Below the pieces are notes generated by a model. It was not told the DNA's origin and did not search any database. It saw nothing but the letters and a program-made list of their open reading frames with translations. 64,000 nt of DNA from Bacteroides fragilis (lineage in GTDB: Bacteria; Bacteroidota; Bacteroidia; Bacteroidales; Bacteroidaceae), in NCBI RefSeq assembly GCF_002849695.1, contig NZ_CP018937.1:930001-994000 (forward strand), in the 5' to 3' direction. Position numbers and translations under genes: made by a program. How positions within the stretch are numbered: position 1 is the stretch's first letter; each line of letters begins with the position of its first letter. Of this stretch, positions 37,014-46,441 are shown one piece after another.

Positions 37014-37940
37014 ATGACTATACAACAATTGGAATATATTCTGGCCGTCGATCAGTTCCGGCACTTTGCAAAAGCTGCCGAGTATTGCCGGGTGACGCAA
37101 CCTACTTTGAGTGCGATGATCCAGAAACTGGAAGACGAATTGGGAGTGAAGCTGTTCGACCGCAGTATGACTCCGGTCTGTCCCACTTCCATCGGTAAGA
37201 AGGTGCTGGAACAGGCACGCAAAATCCTTTCGGAAACTACCTGCGTCAAGGAGATTATCAATGAGGAACAGCATTCTTTGTCCGGTACGTTCCGGCTGGC
37301 CGTATTGCCTACGATTGCACCTTATCTTTTGCCTCGTTTTTTTCCGCAACTGATGGAGAAATACCCCGATCTTGATATACGGGTTATGGAAATGAAAACA
37401 CCGGATATCCGCAAGGCTTTGCTGACGGGTGAAGCAGATGCCGCTATCATTGCCAGCCTGCTGGATGATGCTGCATTAACAGAGGAGACTTTGTTTTATG
37501 AGCAGTTCTTCGGTTACGTTTCGAAAAAGGAACCATTGTTCAAACACGATGTGATTCGTACGTCCGACGTGACCGGAGAGCGGCTTTGGCTTCTTGACGA
37601 AGGACATTGTTTTCGCGATCAGTTGGTCCGTTTCTGCCAGATGGAAGCGGTAAAGGTCAGCCAAATGGCCTATCGCTTGGGTAGTATGGAGACTTTTATG
37701 CATATGGTGGAGAGCGGTAAGGGCATTACATTTATTCCGGAGCTGGCAGTGATGCAACTGAGCGAAGAACAGAAGGAGCTGGTCCGTCCGTTTGCCATCC
37801 CAAGGCCCACTCGCCAGATTGTCCTGGTTACACGAAAAGACTTTATCCGTACCAGCCTGCTGCAAGTATTGAAAGAAGAGATCCAGGCAGCAGTCCCCAA
37901 AGAGATGCTTACTTTACAGGCTGTTCAGTGTCTGGTATAA
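37014..37940 (+). CDS. oxyR: LysR-family hydrogen-peroxide regulator OxyR
   Basis: 308 aa from ATG 37014, matching OxyR length; an ATG at 36942 would overlap the promoter. The N-terminal winged helix (MTIQQLEYILAVDQFRHFAKAAEYCRVTQPTLSAMIQ) and effector domain (EMKTPDIRKALLTGEADAAI) are those of OxyR. The redox Cys pair is present (LLDEGHCFRDQLVRFCQME). It activates peroxide-defence genes and probably represses or activates its own promoter. It is divergent from dps, and a terminator follows at 37947. Confidence 0.93.
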   Translation: MTIQQLEYILAVDQFRHFAKAAEYCRVTQPTLSAMIQKLEDELGVKLFDRSMTPVCPTSIGKKVLEQARKILSETTCVKEIINEEQHSLSGTFRLAVLPTIAPYLLPRFFPQLMEKYPDLDIRVMEMKTPDIRKALLTGEADAAIIASLLDDAALTEETLFYEQFFGYVSKKEPLFKHDVIRTSDVTGERLWLLDEGHCFRDQLVRFCQMEAVKVSQMAYRLGSMETFMHMVESGKGITFIPELAVMQLSEEQKELVRPFAIPRPTRQIVLVTRKDFIRTSLLQVLKEEIQAAVPKEMLTLQAVQCLV

Positions 37941-37946
37941 AAAAAC

Positions 37947-37976
37947 AGCGGCGATATTTTCACAAACATCGCCGCT
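37947..37976. terminator. Terminator between oxyR and the NigD-like gene
   Basis: AGCGGCGAT (37947-37955) pairs with ATCGCCGCT (37968-37976), flanked by A-run and T-rich sides, serving the two convergent genes. Confidence 0.8.
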
Positions 37977-38042
37977 TTATTTCTTTTATATATCAGAATT
38001 ATTCTTAGTTTTGTCAAATTTGTGCAGGTGTCTTCTGTTGTT

Positions 38043-38798
38043 TTATTGAGAATGAAATGATTTTATTTTTAAGTTCTTATCTTCATTGATATCTATTGTG
38101 ATATACTGTATGTTGTCATAAATCGTGTTTACACGGAGCTTTATTCCTTTTGCTGTCGGCAACAGATCGGCTATATTGGCCAGTTTGAAGGAGACGAGGC
38201 TTGAACCCAGTTTACTGGGAGAGTCGTCAAAGGCGTTATGCCTGAATTCCAGACAGATATATCCGTCGTCTTCAACAGGACCTGTAATTTTGTTTTGTAC
38301 CAGATTCAGCATGTGCTTTTTATTCTCGTCCATACTGCCCAGATATTGGTATTCGATGGTGAGATAATCCTTTGTAAGTGCATGCGCCGTGACGTTGATG
38401 CGGTCGTCTCCAATGCTGTCCGCCGTTGCTTCCGTCAGCGGGATGATATCCTTTGTCAGTATATCTTCTATCGTGAATATCTTACCGTTTTCATATCCGG
38501 GCTTTTCTTCTCCTTCCATCTTCACGTAACCCACAAAAACCCTCTGTCCTTCTGCGACGGTGTATTTCCAGTTGCGAATATCGGCCGTATCTGCGGGGAA
38601 TACGTTATTTCCATTGTCCAGGGCAATAAAAAAATCCCTCGGGGTGTCCGCATTGGGAATTTTCATTGTACCGATGGCCAGTATTCCACCCGGAGGACAA
38701 GTGACCCAATAATCATTGTCTTCATTGTCCAGACAAGACTGCAGGATGGGCATTAGTGCCAGAATGAGGGTAAAAGTAACTAATTTAAATCTTCTCAT
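38043..38798 (-). CDS. NigD-like lipoprotein
   Basis: 251 aa. A signal peptide with lipobox (PILQSC) precedes DNEDNDYW. The later pattern (GTMKIPNADTPRDFFIALDNGNNVFP, KYTVAEGQRVFVGYVKM) matches NigD-like proteins, two-domain surface proteins of Bacteroides with no defined function. The gene stands alone on the minus strand between oxyR and the ECF sigma gene. It is likely cell-surface exposed. Confidence 0.75.
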   Translation of the reverse strand: MRRFKLVTFTLILALMPILQSCLDNEDNDYWVTCPPGGILAIGTMKIPNADTPRDFFIALDNGNNVFPADTADIRNWKYTVAEGQRVFVGYVKMEGEEKPGYENGKIFTIEDILTKDIIPLTEATADSIGDDRINVTAHALTKDYLTIEYQYLGSMDENKKHMLNLVQNKITGPVEDDGYICLEFRHNAFDDSPSKLGSSLVSFKLANIADLLPTAKGIKLRVNTIYDNIQYITIDINEDKNLKIKSFHSQ

Positions 38799-38922
38799 AA
38801 GTTCCTGTTGGTTTTAGTATCCTATTTATTCATTGAGATTTATTCTTCGCTGTATTGAAGAAATGCGGGGAGCCGTGAAATATTGCATCGTAAAATGTTA
38901 AAGAAACAAAAGTGATAAAAGA

Positions 38923-38954
38923 GTTGTTCTCTCAGTGCAGTATTTCTATCTTTG
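38923..38954 (+). promoter_or_regulatory. Predicted promoter of the second ECF sigma gene, GTTG-N20-TATCTTTG
   Basis: GTTG (38923-38926) and TATCTTTG (38947-38954), 20 bp apart. It gives a leader of about 27 nt to the ATG at 38988. Confidence 0.55.
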
Positions 38955-38987
38955 CTGCATTTATAAGGTAAACACGTGTTTAGGAGA

Positions 38988-39536
38988 ATGAATGAATTAG
39001 AGCTGTCGGAACGTTGCAGGCAGGGAGATAATCGTGCCCGCAAAGAACTTTATGAGCAGTACGCAGGGCGCATGCTTGGTGTCTGTCTTCGTTATGCCGG
39101 AGACAGAGACATGGCACAGGACCTGGTACACGACGGTTTCCTGAAAATTTTCGACTCCTTCGACAAGTTTACCTGGCGGGGTGAAGGCTCTCTTAGAGCA
39201 TGGATGGAGCGTGTAATGGTGAATACGGCTTTACAGTTCTTAAGAAAGAACGATGTGATGAACCAAACTATGGCATTGGATGAAGTTCCCGAAACTTATG
39301 ATGAACCCGATGCTTCGGCTGTCGAAGCGATTCCTCAGAAAGTGCTGATGCAATTTATTAACGAACTCCCCGCCGGATATCGTACCGTATTCAACTTATA
39401 CACCTTTGAAGATAAGTCGCACAAGGAAATCGCACAGATGTTGGGGATTAATGAAAAATCTTCGGCTTCACAACTTTTTCGGGCAAAGAGTGTATTAGCC
39501 AAGAAAGTAAAGGAATGGTTGATGATCAACGGTTGA
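38988..39536 (+). CDS. ECF-type RNA polymerase sigma factor
   Basis: 182 aa from ATG 38988; a GTG at 38976 is in frame but AGGAG just before the ATG and the typical MNELELSERCRQGDNRARKELYEQY start favour ATG. Region 2 (DMAQDLVHDGFLKIFDSFDKF) and region 4 (LPAGYRTVFNLYTFEDKSHKEIAQMLGINEKSSASQLFRAK) are clear. It is a sigma factor of the kind paired with a membrane partner encoded downstream. The following gene, 50 bp away, is the likely anti-sigma or sensor protein. Confidence 0.9.
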   Translation: MNELELSERCRQGDNRARKELYEQYAGRMLGVCLRYAGDRDMAQDLVHDGFLKIFDSFDKFTWRGEGSLRAWMERVMVNTALQFLRKNDVMNQTMALDEVPETYDEPDASAVEAIPQKVLMQFINELPAGYRTVFNLYTFEDKSHKEIAQMLGINEKSSASQLFRAKSVLAKKVKEWLMING

Positions 39537-39589
39537 CGTATGTCTTCGGACACCAAGTGAACCCGGGATTTCTAAAATAGAATAGAATG

Positions 39590-40849
39590 ATGAAAGAAAA
39601 CGAAAAATGGATAAAGGCATTCAAAGAGAAGCTTGAGGATTATTCCGAGCCGATACCTGCTTCCGGTTGGGAACGACTGGAAAAGGAGCTGATGCCCGTA
39701 ACCGAAAGACGAATATATCCGTACCGCCGATGGGCCGTTGCCGCGGCTGCCGTAGTGTTGGTGGTGACGACTGCTGTAAGTTTGTATTTCCTGGATAGTC
39801 CGGTCGCAGATGAAATTCGCTATGCGACGGCTCCTTCATTGGCTGTCAATCCGGATATATTGCCGGAACCGGCTTTACCGAATGTACAGGTTGCCGTGTC
39901 CGAGCCAATGAAGCCGGCGGGAGGGACAGACGTGAGTTCCGCTTCTGGATATTTGGCGAAAGGGAATGATCCAAAGATCACTCCGGAAGCTTTTCCGGAG
40001 GCAGAGAAACATCCGGAGGCTGTGGTGGTGGAGAAGCCTGCCGAATCACAGTCTGAAGCAACTGCTGTAACGGAGAAAAAAGAGAGTACTGCCTCACAAA
40101 TAGAAAAAAGGAAAGAGGCCCGGAGGCCATCCGGTAAAGACAAATACCAGTTGCCCATTGAGAGTTCTTCTGCAAAGCGGAATGGAAAATGGTCGATGGG
40201 AGTAGGGGTAGGCAATGGGGGAGGACTTCCGACGAATGGTTCGGAAAGTTTTGCACCCCGTCCGATGAGCAACAGGGTAGACCTGATGACAATTATGAAT
40301 GGGGCCGTGAATATTCCCGCAGATCAGGAAGTTGTGTTTGAAGGGGGAGTTCCTTATCTGAAGTCCAGTACGACTACCGTGATGGATTATGAACATCATC
40401 AGCCGGTAAGTTTCGGATTGTCCGTACGTAAATCCCTTCCGAAAGGTTTCTCCGTAGAAACCGGATTGACTTATACGTTGTTGTCTTCCGATGTCAAGCG
40501 ACAGGGAGATAACAAGATGCAGACTCAGAAACTGCATTATATCGGTATCCCGGTACGCGGAAACTGGAATTTCCTGGAAAAGAAATACTTTACGCTTTAT
40601 GTATCTGCCGGTGGAATGGTTGAGAAATGCGTATATGGAAAACTGGCGGGCGATAAGGTGAATGTGAAACCTCTGCAATTTTCTGTAGCAGGTGCAGTAG
40701 GAGCTCAGTTCAATGCAACGGAGCATGTGGGATTTTATGTGGAACCGGGAGTTTCGTATTTCTTTGACGATGGTTCGAAAATACAGACTATCCGAAAAGA
40801 AACACCTTGTAACTTTAATTTGCAGGCAGGATTGCGATTCACTTATTAA
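39590..40849 (+). CDS. Inner-membrane-anchored protein with C-terminal outer-membrane beta-barrel
   Basis: 419 aa from the second Met (ATG 39590). Residues 1-45 are charged and cytoplasmic-like (NEKWIKAFKEKLEDYSEPIPASGWERLEKEL), followed by one membrane span at about 47-68 (RRWAVAAAAVVLVVTTAVSLYFL). A Pro/Glu/Ser-rich linker (about 70-200) leads to a beta-barrel region of roughly 200 residues with alternating strands and a terminal aromatic (LRFTY), as in 8-strand outer-membrane proteins. The N-terminal part resembles the sigma-binding region of anti-sigma factors. One chain would span cytoplasm to outer membrane. It follows the ECF sigma gene and is probably its regulator. Confidence 0.7.
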   Translation: MKENEKWIKAFKEKLEDYSEPIPASGWERLEKELMPVTERRIYPYRRWAVAAAAVVLVVTTAVSLYFLDSPVADEIRYATAPSLAVNPDILPEPALPNVQVAVSEPMKPAGGTDVSSASGYLAKGNDPKITPEAFPEAEKHPEAVVVEKPAESQSEATAVTEKKESTASQIEKRKEARRPSGKDKYQLPIESSSAKRNGKWSMGVGVGNGGGLPTNGSESFAPRPMSNRVDLMTIMNGAVNIPADQEVVFEGGVPYLKSSTTTVMDYEHHQPVSFGLSVRKSLPKGFSVETGLTYTLLSSDVKRQGDNKMQTQKLHYIGIPVRGNWNFLEKKYFTLYVSAGGMVEKCVYGKLAGDKVNVKPLQFSVAGAVGAQFNATEHVGFYVEPGVSYFFDDGSKIQTIRKETPCNFNLQAGLRFTY

Positions 40850-40868
40850 AGTAAGGCAGATGTAAGCC

Positions 40869-40932
40869 GGAGTGGCGGTGGCATTTAATCGGAATGCCGG
40901 TGGCACTTCATTAGAATGGCGGTGGCTCTCTG
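40869..40932 (+). repeat. Three imperfect direct repeats of a 22-23-bp unit
   Basis: Units at 40869-40890, 40891-40913 and 40914-40932 share a core of the form GAATGSCGGTGGC followed by a variable tail. They lie between the end of the beta-barrel gene and the terminator of the pfl operon. Confidence 0.6.
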
Positions 40933-40948
40933 GAGTGATAAAAAAATA

Positions 40949-41007
40949 AAGGGGATGGGGCTGTGTCCTCTGTGTTGAAAAGACTCTTGATACACTCTCA
41001 TCCCCTT
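40949..41007. terminator. Probable terminator of pflBA and of the beta-barrel gene
   Basis: AAGGGGATG (40949-40957) pairs with CATCCCCTT (40999-41007), a 9-bp stem with a 41-base loop, between two convergent genes. Confidence 0.6.
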
Positions 41008-41019
41008 CTTAATGATAAG

Positions 41020-41745
41020 CTAATTTATTTGTACTGTCCGGAAGTATTGCCTGAATAATTTTTCGGCCTTTTCTATTTGCTCCGGAGTGTTTTCTTTCAC
41101 TCCTTTCAAGAGATATTCTTTGTCCATCGCTTCGTATTTATGAACTCCTAAAGTATGATAAGGCAATATCTCTACACGCTGAATCATCCGGTACGTTCCA
41201 AGATGTTCTCCCAACTGCCGGATATCGTCTTCGAAGTCGCTGTAGCCGGGCACTAATACATAGCGCAGCCAGAATGGCTTTTGATTGGCTTCGAGCCAGG
41301 CGGCGGTTTTCAGTGTTTGTTCGTTACTTCTTCCGGTCAGAGACTGGTGGTGTTCCGGATTGAACTCTTTGATATCCAATAAAACCAAATCAGTCAACCC
41401 CAAGAGTTCTTCAACATCATTGTTCCACAGTCCGCCGTTGGTGTCGAGGCAGATGTGAATTCCAGCTTCCTTCAGTCTTTTAAAAAGTGGGATAAGAGCT
41501 TTCGCCTGAAAAGTGGGTTCTCCACCGGAGAAAGTTATTCCTCCTTTCTTACCGAAAAAAGCTTTTTGGCTGACAGCCATGCGGACAATTTCATCCGGAT
41601 GGGTTGGCGTACCTCCTTTGGCTTCGATTGTGTCCGGATTGGCACAATACAGGCACCGGAAGTTACACCCCTGAAGGAAAACGACGAGCCGGAGACCCGG
41701 CCCGTCGAATGTTCCCATTGACTCGTATGAGTGTACGTTTATCAT
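41020..41745 (-). CDS. pflA: Pyruvate formate-lyase-activating enzyme
   Basis: 241 aa radical SAM enzyme. The cluster motif CNFRCLYC holds Cys27, Cys31 and Cys34, and GGITFSGGEPTFQ is the SAM-binding region. It places the glycyl radical on PflB using reduced ferredoxin or flavodoxin. It begins 4 bp after pflB, so the two form one operon. Confidence 0.96.
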   Translation of the reverse strand: MINVHSYESMGTFDGPGLRLVVFLQGCNFRCLYCANPDTIEAKGGTPTHPDEIVRMAVSQKAFFGKKGGITFSGGEPTFQAKALIPLFKRLKEAGIHICLDTNGGLWNNDVEELLGLTDLVLLDIKEFNPEHHQSLTGRSNEQTLKTAAWLEANQKPFWLRYVLVPGYSDFEDDIRQLGEHLGTYRMIQRVEILPYHTLGVHKYEAMDKEYLLKGVKENTPEQIEKAEKLFRQYFRTVQIN

Positions 41746-41749
41746 TCAA

Positions 41750-43978
41750 TTACATTCTTTCGTGGAAACTTCGGCTGATAACTTCCAGCTGGTGTTCGCG
41801 GCTCAGCTTCACGAAGTTGACGGCATATCCTGAAACGCGGATAGTCAGTTGTGGATACTTTTCGGGATGTTCCATTGCATCCTGTAGCATTTCACGGTTC
41901 AGTACGTTCACGTTCAGGTGGTGTGCGCCTTTGGTGAAATATCCGTCCATCATGGTCACCAGGTTGTCGATACGATCCTCTTGAGTTGCGCCTAATGATT
42001 TCGGAACGATAGAGAATGTGTTACTGATGCCATCCTGTGAATCACGGTAGCGCAACTTAGCTACTGAACTGAGCGAAGCAATCGCACCATTCTTGTCACG
42101 TCCGTGCATGGGGTTGGCACCCGGTGCAAAGGCGATGCCTTTGGCACGTCCATCGGGAGTGGCACCTGTTTTCTTACCATACATCACGTTCGAAGTGATG
42201 GTCAGCAACGAGAGGGTAGGACGGGCATTCTTGTATACCGGGAGTTTCTTCAGTTCTTCGCTGAAGAAGTATACCAGGTCTACACCCAAGTGGTCTACAC
42301 GGTCATCATCGTTACCGAAGCAGGGGAAAGCACCTTCGATATCGAATCCTTCAGTCAGGCCGATGTCATTGCGGTGCGCTTTCACATGCGCATATTTGAT
42401 GGCAGACAGTGAATCGATAGCGATTGAAAGTCCGGCTACACCATAAGCAAGGTTAATGCGCGGATCAGTATCTACGAAAGCCATCTGAGCCTTTTCGTAA
42501 TAATACTTATCGTGCATATAGTGGATGATGTTCATGGCCTCGTTATATACACGGGCGATCTGTACCAATACCTTTTTATAGTTGGCCATTACTTCTTCGA
42601 ACTTCAGCGTTTCGCCTGTCAATACAGGGATGTCTTTTACCATGACAGTGCCTGTGTTTTCGCAACGTCCTCCGTTGATTGCCAGCAACAATGCTTTTGC
42701 AAGGTTGGCACGGGCGCCGAAGAACTGAATTTGCTTTCCGATTTCCTGGTAAGAAACACAACAAGCGATACCGTAATCGTCCGATTGGCGGACCTCACGC
42801 ATCAGGTCATCGTTTTCGTACTGTACGGATGAAGTATCGATGGATACTTGTGCACAGAATGCCTTGAAACCTTCCGGCAGTTCAGGACTCCATAGTACAG
42901 TCATGTTAGGTTCCGGTGACGGACCTAAGTTGTAGAGTGTCTGTAAGAAACGGAAAGATGTTTTAGTGACCTTTGTACGTCCGTCGTTGAAACGTCCTCC
43001 GATGGATTCGGTTACCCATGTCGGGTCACCTGCAAAAATATCGTTGTACGACTGCATACGCAAGTGACGTACCATACGGAGTTTGATAACGAACTGGTCG
43101 ATCAACTCCTGAGCGAATGTTTCCGTAATAGTTCCCTGGCTCAGTTCATATTCCAGATAGATATCAAGGAATGAAGACACGTTACCCAATGACATGGCAG
43201 CACCGTCCTGCTCTTTTACAGCAGCCAGATAAGCCATGTACACCCATTGTACGGCTTCTTGTGCGGTATATGCCGGGCGGCTGAGATCCAGACCGTAGTA
43301 TTCACCCAACACCTTGATTTCTTTCAGTGCCTTGATCTGTTCGGCCACCTCTTCGCGGAGGCGAATGCGGGCTTCTGTCATCGGACCTGTAAGATTATGG
43401 AGGTCCTCTTTCTTGGCTTCGATCAGACGGTCGAGACCATAAAGGGCAAGGCGGCGATAGTCACCGATGATACGTCCGCGTGCATAATTATCAGGAAGTC
43501 CGGTCAGGAATCCCAAAGAACGGAATGAACGGATTTCATCAGTGTATACATCGAATACTCCGTCGTTGTGTGTCTTGCGGTAATGAGTGAAGATATCCTT
43601 TACTCTATCATCCACCTCTACTCCGTTTTCACGGCAAGCCTTCATTACTACATTGATTCCGCCGAACGGTTTGATGGCACGTTTCAGTACCTGATCGGTT
43701 TGTAATCCGACGATCAGTTCGTTCTCTTTATCGATATAGCCGGCAGGGTGGGAGGTTATAGTAGATACTGTAGTGTAATCAAGTGCGCGAATTCCATTGT
43801 TGTTTCTCTCTTCTTCGAGAGCTTTGAGACAGTTGTTCCAGACAGCCTTAGTGCGTTCAGTAGGTCCTTGCAGGAAAGAAGCATCCCCTTCGTAAGGAGT
43901 AATGTTGTTACTGACGAAATCTCTGACGTTGATTTCCTTGCTCCAAAGTCCATCTTTAAAGGTCTTATTCAATTCCAT
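41750..43978 (-). CDS. pflB: Formate C-acetyltransferase (pyruvate formate-lyase)
   Basis: 742 aa, the usual length. The active-site Cys pair ([11 protein letters not shown], residues 406-407) and the glycyl-radical segment RVSGYAVNF with Gly717 near the C-terminus are intact. It converts pyruvate and CoA to acetyl-CoA and formate under anaerobic conditions in the cytoplasm. The activase gene follows by 4 bp. A -7 box lies upstream at 44020-44027; the tRNA-Ser gene is divergent. Confidence 0.97.
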   Translation of the reverse strand: MELNKTFKDGLWSKEINVRDFVSNNITPYEGDASFLQGPTERTKAVWNNCLKALEEERNNNGIRALDYTTVSTITSHPAGYIDKENELIVGLQTDQVLKRAIKPFGGINVVMKACRENGVEVDDRVKDIFTHYRKTHNDGVFDVYTDEIRSFRSLGFLTGLPDNYARGRIIGDYRRLALYGLDRLIEAKKEDLHNLTGPMTEARIRLREEVAEQIKALKEIKVLGEYYGLDLSRPAYTAQEAVQWVYMAYLAAVKEQDGAAMSLGNVSSFLDIYLEYELSQGTITETFAQELIDQFVIKLRMVRHLRMQSYNDIFAGDPTWVTESIGGRFNDGRTKVTKTSFRFLQTLYNLGPSPEPNMTVLWSPELPEGFKAFCAQVSIDTSSVQYENDDLMREVRQSDDYGIACCVSYQEIGKQIQFFGARANLAKALLLAINGGRCENTGTVMVKDIPVLTGETLKFEEVMANYKKVLVQIARVYNEAMNIIHYMHDKYYYEKAQMAFVDTDPRINLAYGVAGLSIAIDSLSAIKYAHVKAHRNDIGLTEGFDIEGAFPCFGNDDDRVDHLGVDLVYFFSEELKKLPVYKNARPTLSLLTITSNVMYGKKTGATPDGRAKGIAFAPGANPMHGRDKNGAIASLSSVAKLRYRDSQDGISNTFSIVPKSLGATQEDRIDNLVTMMDGYFTKGAHHLNVNVLNREMLQDAMEHPEKYPQLTIRVSGYAVNFVKLSREHQLEVISRSFHERM

Positions 43979-44019
43979 AAAATTAATCAGTTAGTGGTTA
44001 GTTATCCTTTAGAGCGTGC

Positions 44020-44027
44020 AAATTTAC
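44020..44027 (-). promoter_or_regulatory. -7 element TAAATTTG of the pfl operon
   Basis: On the minus strand TAAATTTG (44027-44020) fits the -7 consensus, 42 bp before the pflB start. No TTTG lies about 20 bp upstream. Confidence 0.4.
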
Positions 44028-44224
44028 GATCTTTTTTCGGTTTAGGGATATAAAAGGTTCCTATTTTATGTTGAATAGCATAAAAATACCTACTTATAGG
44101 GAGGTTGTGTTCCTCTCTGTTGAAGTACTCTTTCCAAATATTTTTGCGGAAAAATTTGCAGATTTAAAAATGATTCGTACCTTTGCAGCGCTTTAAGAGA
44201 AAAGCACTATTGAAAAGTAGTTTT

Positions 44225-44309
44225 GGAGAGGTGGCAGAGTGGTCGATTGCGGCGGTCTTGAAAACCGTTGTACTGCGAGGTACCCGGGGTTCGAATCCCT
44301 GTCTCTCCG
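44225..44309 (+). tRNA. tRNA-Ser (anticodon TGA)
   Basis: 85 nt with a 7-bp acceptor stem (GGAGAGG with the 3' strand TCTCTCC), T-loop GGTTCGAATCC, anticodon loop CTTGAAA (TGA at 44259-44261) and the long variable arm of class II tRNAs. CCA is not encoded. It reads UCA and related serine codons. I see no integrated element at its 3' end. Confidence 0.96.
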
Positions 44310-44342
44310 CAAGAAACATTGATAATCAATGTTATACAGGAT

Positions 44343-44383
44343 AAACACCCAACTTTACGTCCAAACTGTAAAGTTGGGTGTTT
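44343..44383 (+). terminator. Strong terminator after tRNA-Ser
   Basis: A perfect 16-bp stem, AAACACCCAACTTTAC (44343-44358) with its complement at 44368-44383, and a 9-base loop, followed by TCTATTTT. It shows that the Crp/Fnr-type gene cannot start at 44329. Confidence 0.9.
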
Positions 44384-44439
44384 CTATTTTAAGGCTTAGT
44401 CTGAATGACTTTTATAGATATTCAATTATCCGAAGCTTT

Positions 44440-45003
44440 ATGACGAATGTTATAGATAAGATAAATTCTGTGTGTCTGCTTTCTGACGATACAATACAAG
44501 CGTTGAAAGAGAGTGTGACCTTATGCCATTTTCCCAAAAAACATTTGTTGATAAAGGAAAATACATTTTGCAAGTTCGCTTATTTTATAGAAAAAGGGAT
44601 GACCCGTTCTTTCTGGCTTGTGAACGGAGAAGAAATAACTACTTCTTTTTCTTGTGAAGGGGGAATTGTCTTTAGCATGGATGAATTATATTATAATAAG
44701 TTGAGTGAAGAATTTGTAGAAACACTTGAAGACGTTGTTGCATACAAAATATCACTGGCTGACTTGAACAGGCTTTTTCAAACCAATATCGAACTGGCTA
44801 ACTGGGGACGGATTATCCATCAAAATGAATATAGACGTTTGCAGCGTTCACATAAGGAACGGCTTGCATTGCCGGCCAAAGAACGTTACGAAGAGTTTAA
44901 GCAGCAGTTTCCTCAAGTGTGCCAACGGGCTAATTTGGGATATATCGCATCATATCTGGGGATCAAGCTTTCTACACTTAGTCGTCTTAGGGCCCAAAAA
45001 TGA
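44440..45003 (+). CDS. Crp/Fnr-family transcription regulator
   Basis: 187 aa from ATG 44440; the longer in-frame start at 44329 lies over the tRNA terminator and is rejected. Residues about 20-110 form a cyclic-nucleotide-binding-like domain (HFPKKHLLIKENTFCKFAYFIEKG). The C-terminus has a short helix-turn-helix (NLGYIASYLGIKLSTLSRLRA). It is a small Bacteroidetes Crp-like regulator with no Cys cluster of the Fnr kind, so oxygen sensing is not indicated. It is near pflBA but transcribed away from it; a role in the acyltransferase gene downstream is possible. Confidence 0.85.
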   Translation: MTNVIDKINSVCLLSDDTIQALKESVTLCHFPKKHLLIKENTFCKFAYFIEKGMTRSFWLVNGEEITTSFSCEGGIVFSMDELYYNKLSEEFVETLEDVVAYKISLADLNRLFQTNIELANWGRIIHQNEYRRLQRSHKERLALPAKERYEEFKQQFPQVCQRANLGYIASYLGIKLSTLSRLRAQK

Positions 45004-45057
45004 TTTTTATACGATAAGATTTTGCCATAGAACAAATTTTATGTTTTTCAAGTTGCG

Positions 45058-45065
45058 TAACTTTG
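45058..45065 (+). promoter_or_regulatory. -7 element TAACTTTG before the acyltransferase gene
   Basis: TAACTTTG lies 47 bp before the start codon; the -33 position has only a T-run. Confidence 0.45.
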
Positions 45066-45112
45066 CCGCATTATTATGTAACCGTTAACAAAAAACAAAT
45101 TTGTAAATTATC

Positions 45113-46252
45113 ATGCAAAAAGGAACTACTACTGCATTTTTAGACACAAAACCTCATTATGAACTTCTTGACGGATTGAGAGGGGTCGCTGCTCTCATGG
45201 TAATATGGTACCATATATTCGAAGGTTTTGCAACAAGTCCCATGGACCAGCGATTTAATCACGGATATCTGGCTGTCGATTTCTTCTTTATCTTATCGGG
45301 GTTTGTTATCGGCTATGCTTATGATGACCGTTGGAAAACGATGAAAACAAAAGACTTTTTCAAACGCAGATTAATTCGTTTGCATCCGATGGTGGTTCTG
45401 GGAGCTGTTTTGGGTAGCATTACGTTTTGCATACAGGGTTGTGAGAAGTGGGATGGTTCACAGGTTTCCATTTCGATGGTAATGTTGGCTATGCTTATGG
45501 GGATATTTTTGATTCCTGTTGCGCCGGGGGCAGGTCCCGAAGTCCGTGGAAACGGTGAGATGTACCCTTTGAATGGTCCCAGTTGGTCTTTGTTTTTTGA
45601 GTATATCGGAAACATACTATATGCATTGTTTATTCGCAAGTTGTCTACGAAGGCTCTCACGGTGCTGGTTGTATTGGCCGGAATCGGACTGGCTTCATTT
45701 GCCATATTCAATTTTTCCGGTTATGGTCACTTGGGTGTGGGATGGTCAATGGCAGATTATAATCTGATCGGAGGTTTCCTGCGTTTATTGTTTTCATTCT
45801 CTATCGGATTGTTGATGACGCGTGTTTTTAAACCGCTTCAGGTTAGAGGTGCCTTTTGGATATGCAGTCTGGCAATTATTGTTTTGCTTTCCATGCCTTA
45901 TATCGGTGGTAGTGAATTTCCGTGGATGAATGGTATTTATGATTCTGTATGTGCCATCATTATTTTTCCGTTACTTGTCTATCTGGGTGCTTCGGGAAAA
46001 ACAACAGATAAAAAGTCATCTAAAATCTGTGAATTCTTAGGAAATATATCTTACCCGTTGTATATAGTACACTACCCTTTCATGTATCTGTTTTATGCGT
46101 GGGTATGGAGTAAAGAACTCAGCTTTTCACAGGCGTGGCCGATGGCATTGGTTGTATTTTTCGGAAACATCTTACTGGCTTATCTCTGCCTGAAGTTCTA
46201 TGATGAACCAGTCAGAAGATGGTTGACTAAGAAGTTTCTGGCAAAGAAATAA
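45113..46252 (+). CDS. Acyltransferase family 3 membrane protein
   Basis: 379 aa with about 10 membrane segments. The N-terminal motif LLDGLRGVAALMVIWYHIFEG has the conserved Arg and catalytic His of the OafA/YrhL (acyltransferase 3) family. Members add acetyl or other acyl groups to surface sugars, peptidoglycan or lipids in the inner membrane. The acceptor is unknown. The gene is alone, with its own -7 box and a strong terminator at 46270-46319. Confidence 0.9.
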   Translation: MQKGTTTAFLDTKPHYELLDGLRGVAALMVIWYHIFEGFATSPMDQRFNHGYLAVDFFFILSGFVIGYAYDDRWKTMKTKDFFKRRLIRLHPMVVLGAVLGSITFCIQGCEKWDGSQVSISMVMLAMLMGIFLIPVAPGAGPEVRGNGEMYPLNGPSWSLFFEYIGNILYALFIRKLSTKALTVLVVLAGIGLASFAIFNFSGYGHLGVGWSMADYNLIGGFLRLLFSFSIGLLMTRVFKPLQVRGAFWICSLAIIVLLSMPYIGGSEFPWMNGIYDSVCAIIIFPLLVYLGASGKTTDKKSSKICEFLGNISYPLYIVHYPFMYLFYAWVWSKELSFSQAWPMALVVFFGNILLAYLCLKFYDEPVRRWLTKKFLAKK

Positions 46253-46269
46253 AAATAACATCACTGTAT

Positions 46270-46319
46270 CATAAATGAAGGGGTTGCAAAAATCGTTTTT
46301 TGCAACCCCTTCATTTATG
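46270..46319. terminator. Very strong terminator, bidirectional
   Basis: A perfect 23-bp stem (46270-46292 with 46297-46319) and a 4-base loop, with A-runs and T-runs at the loop side. It is followed by a convergent gene 120 bp downstream. Confidence 0.9.
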
Positions 46320-46441
46320 TCCGGCATATAAACTTAAAGTCTGACCCCCTGCTCTCCATTATCCTGCATATAGAGATAGGCCAAAGAATAAATTTAATCT
46401 TTCCATCTTATACAAGACAGATTTCAGTGTATATAAGAAAA

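Noticed and set aside
41455..43528. Several open frames on the plus strand inside pflBA
   Set aside because: They are shadows of the clear pflB and pflA coding frames on the minus strand.
44329..44439. A longer N-terminus for the Crp/Fnr-type gene
   Set aside because: The extension overlaps the perfect 16-bp terminator of tRNA-Ser (44343-44383) and adds 37 residues unlike the family; ATG 44440 is used.
44225..44440. An integrated element at tRNA-Ser
   Set aside because: The tRNA is followed at once by its terminator and a normal regulator; no integrase or duplicated 3' end was seen.
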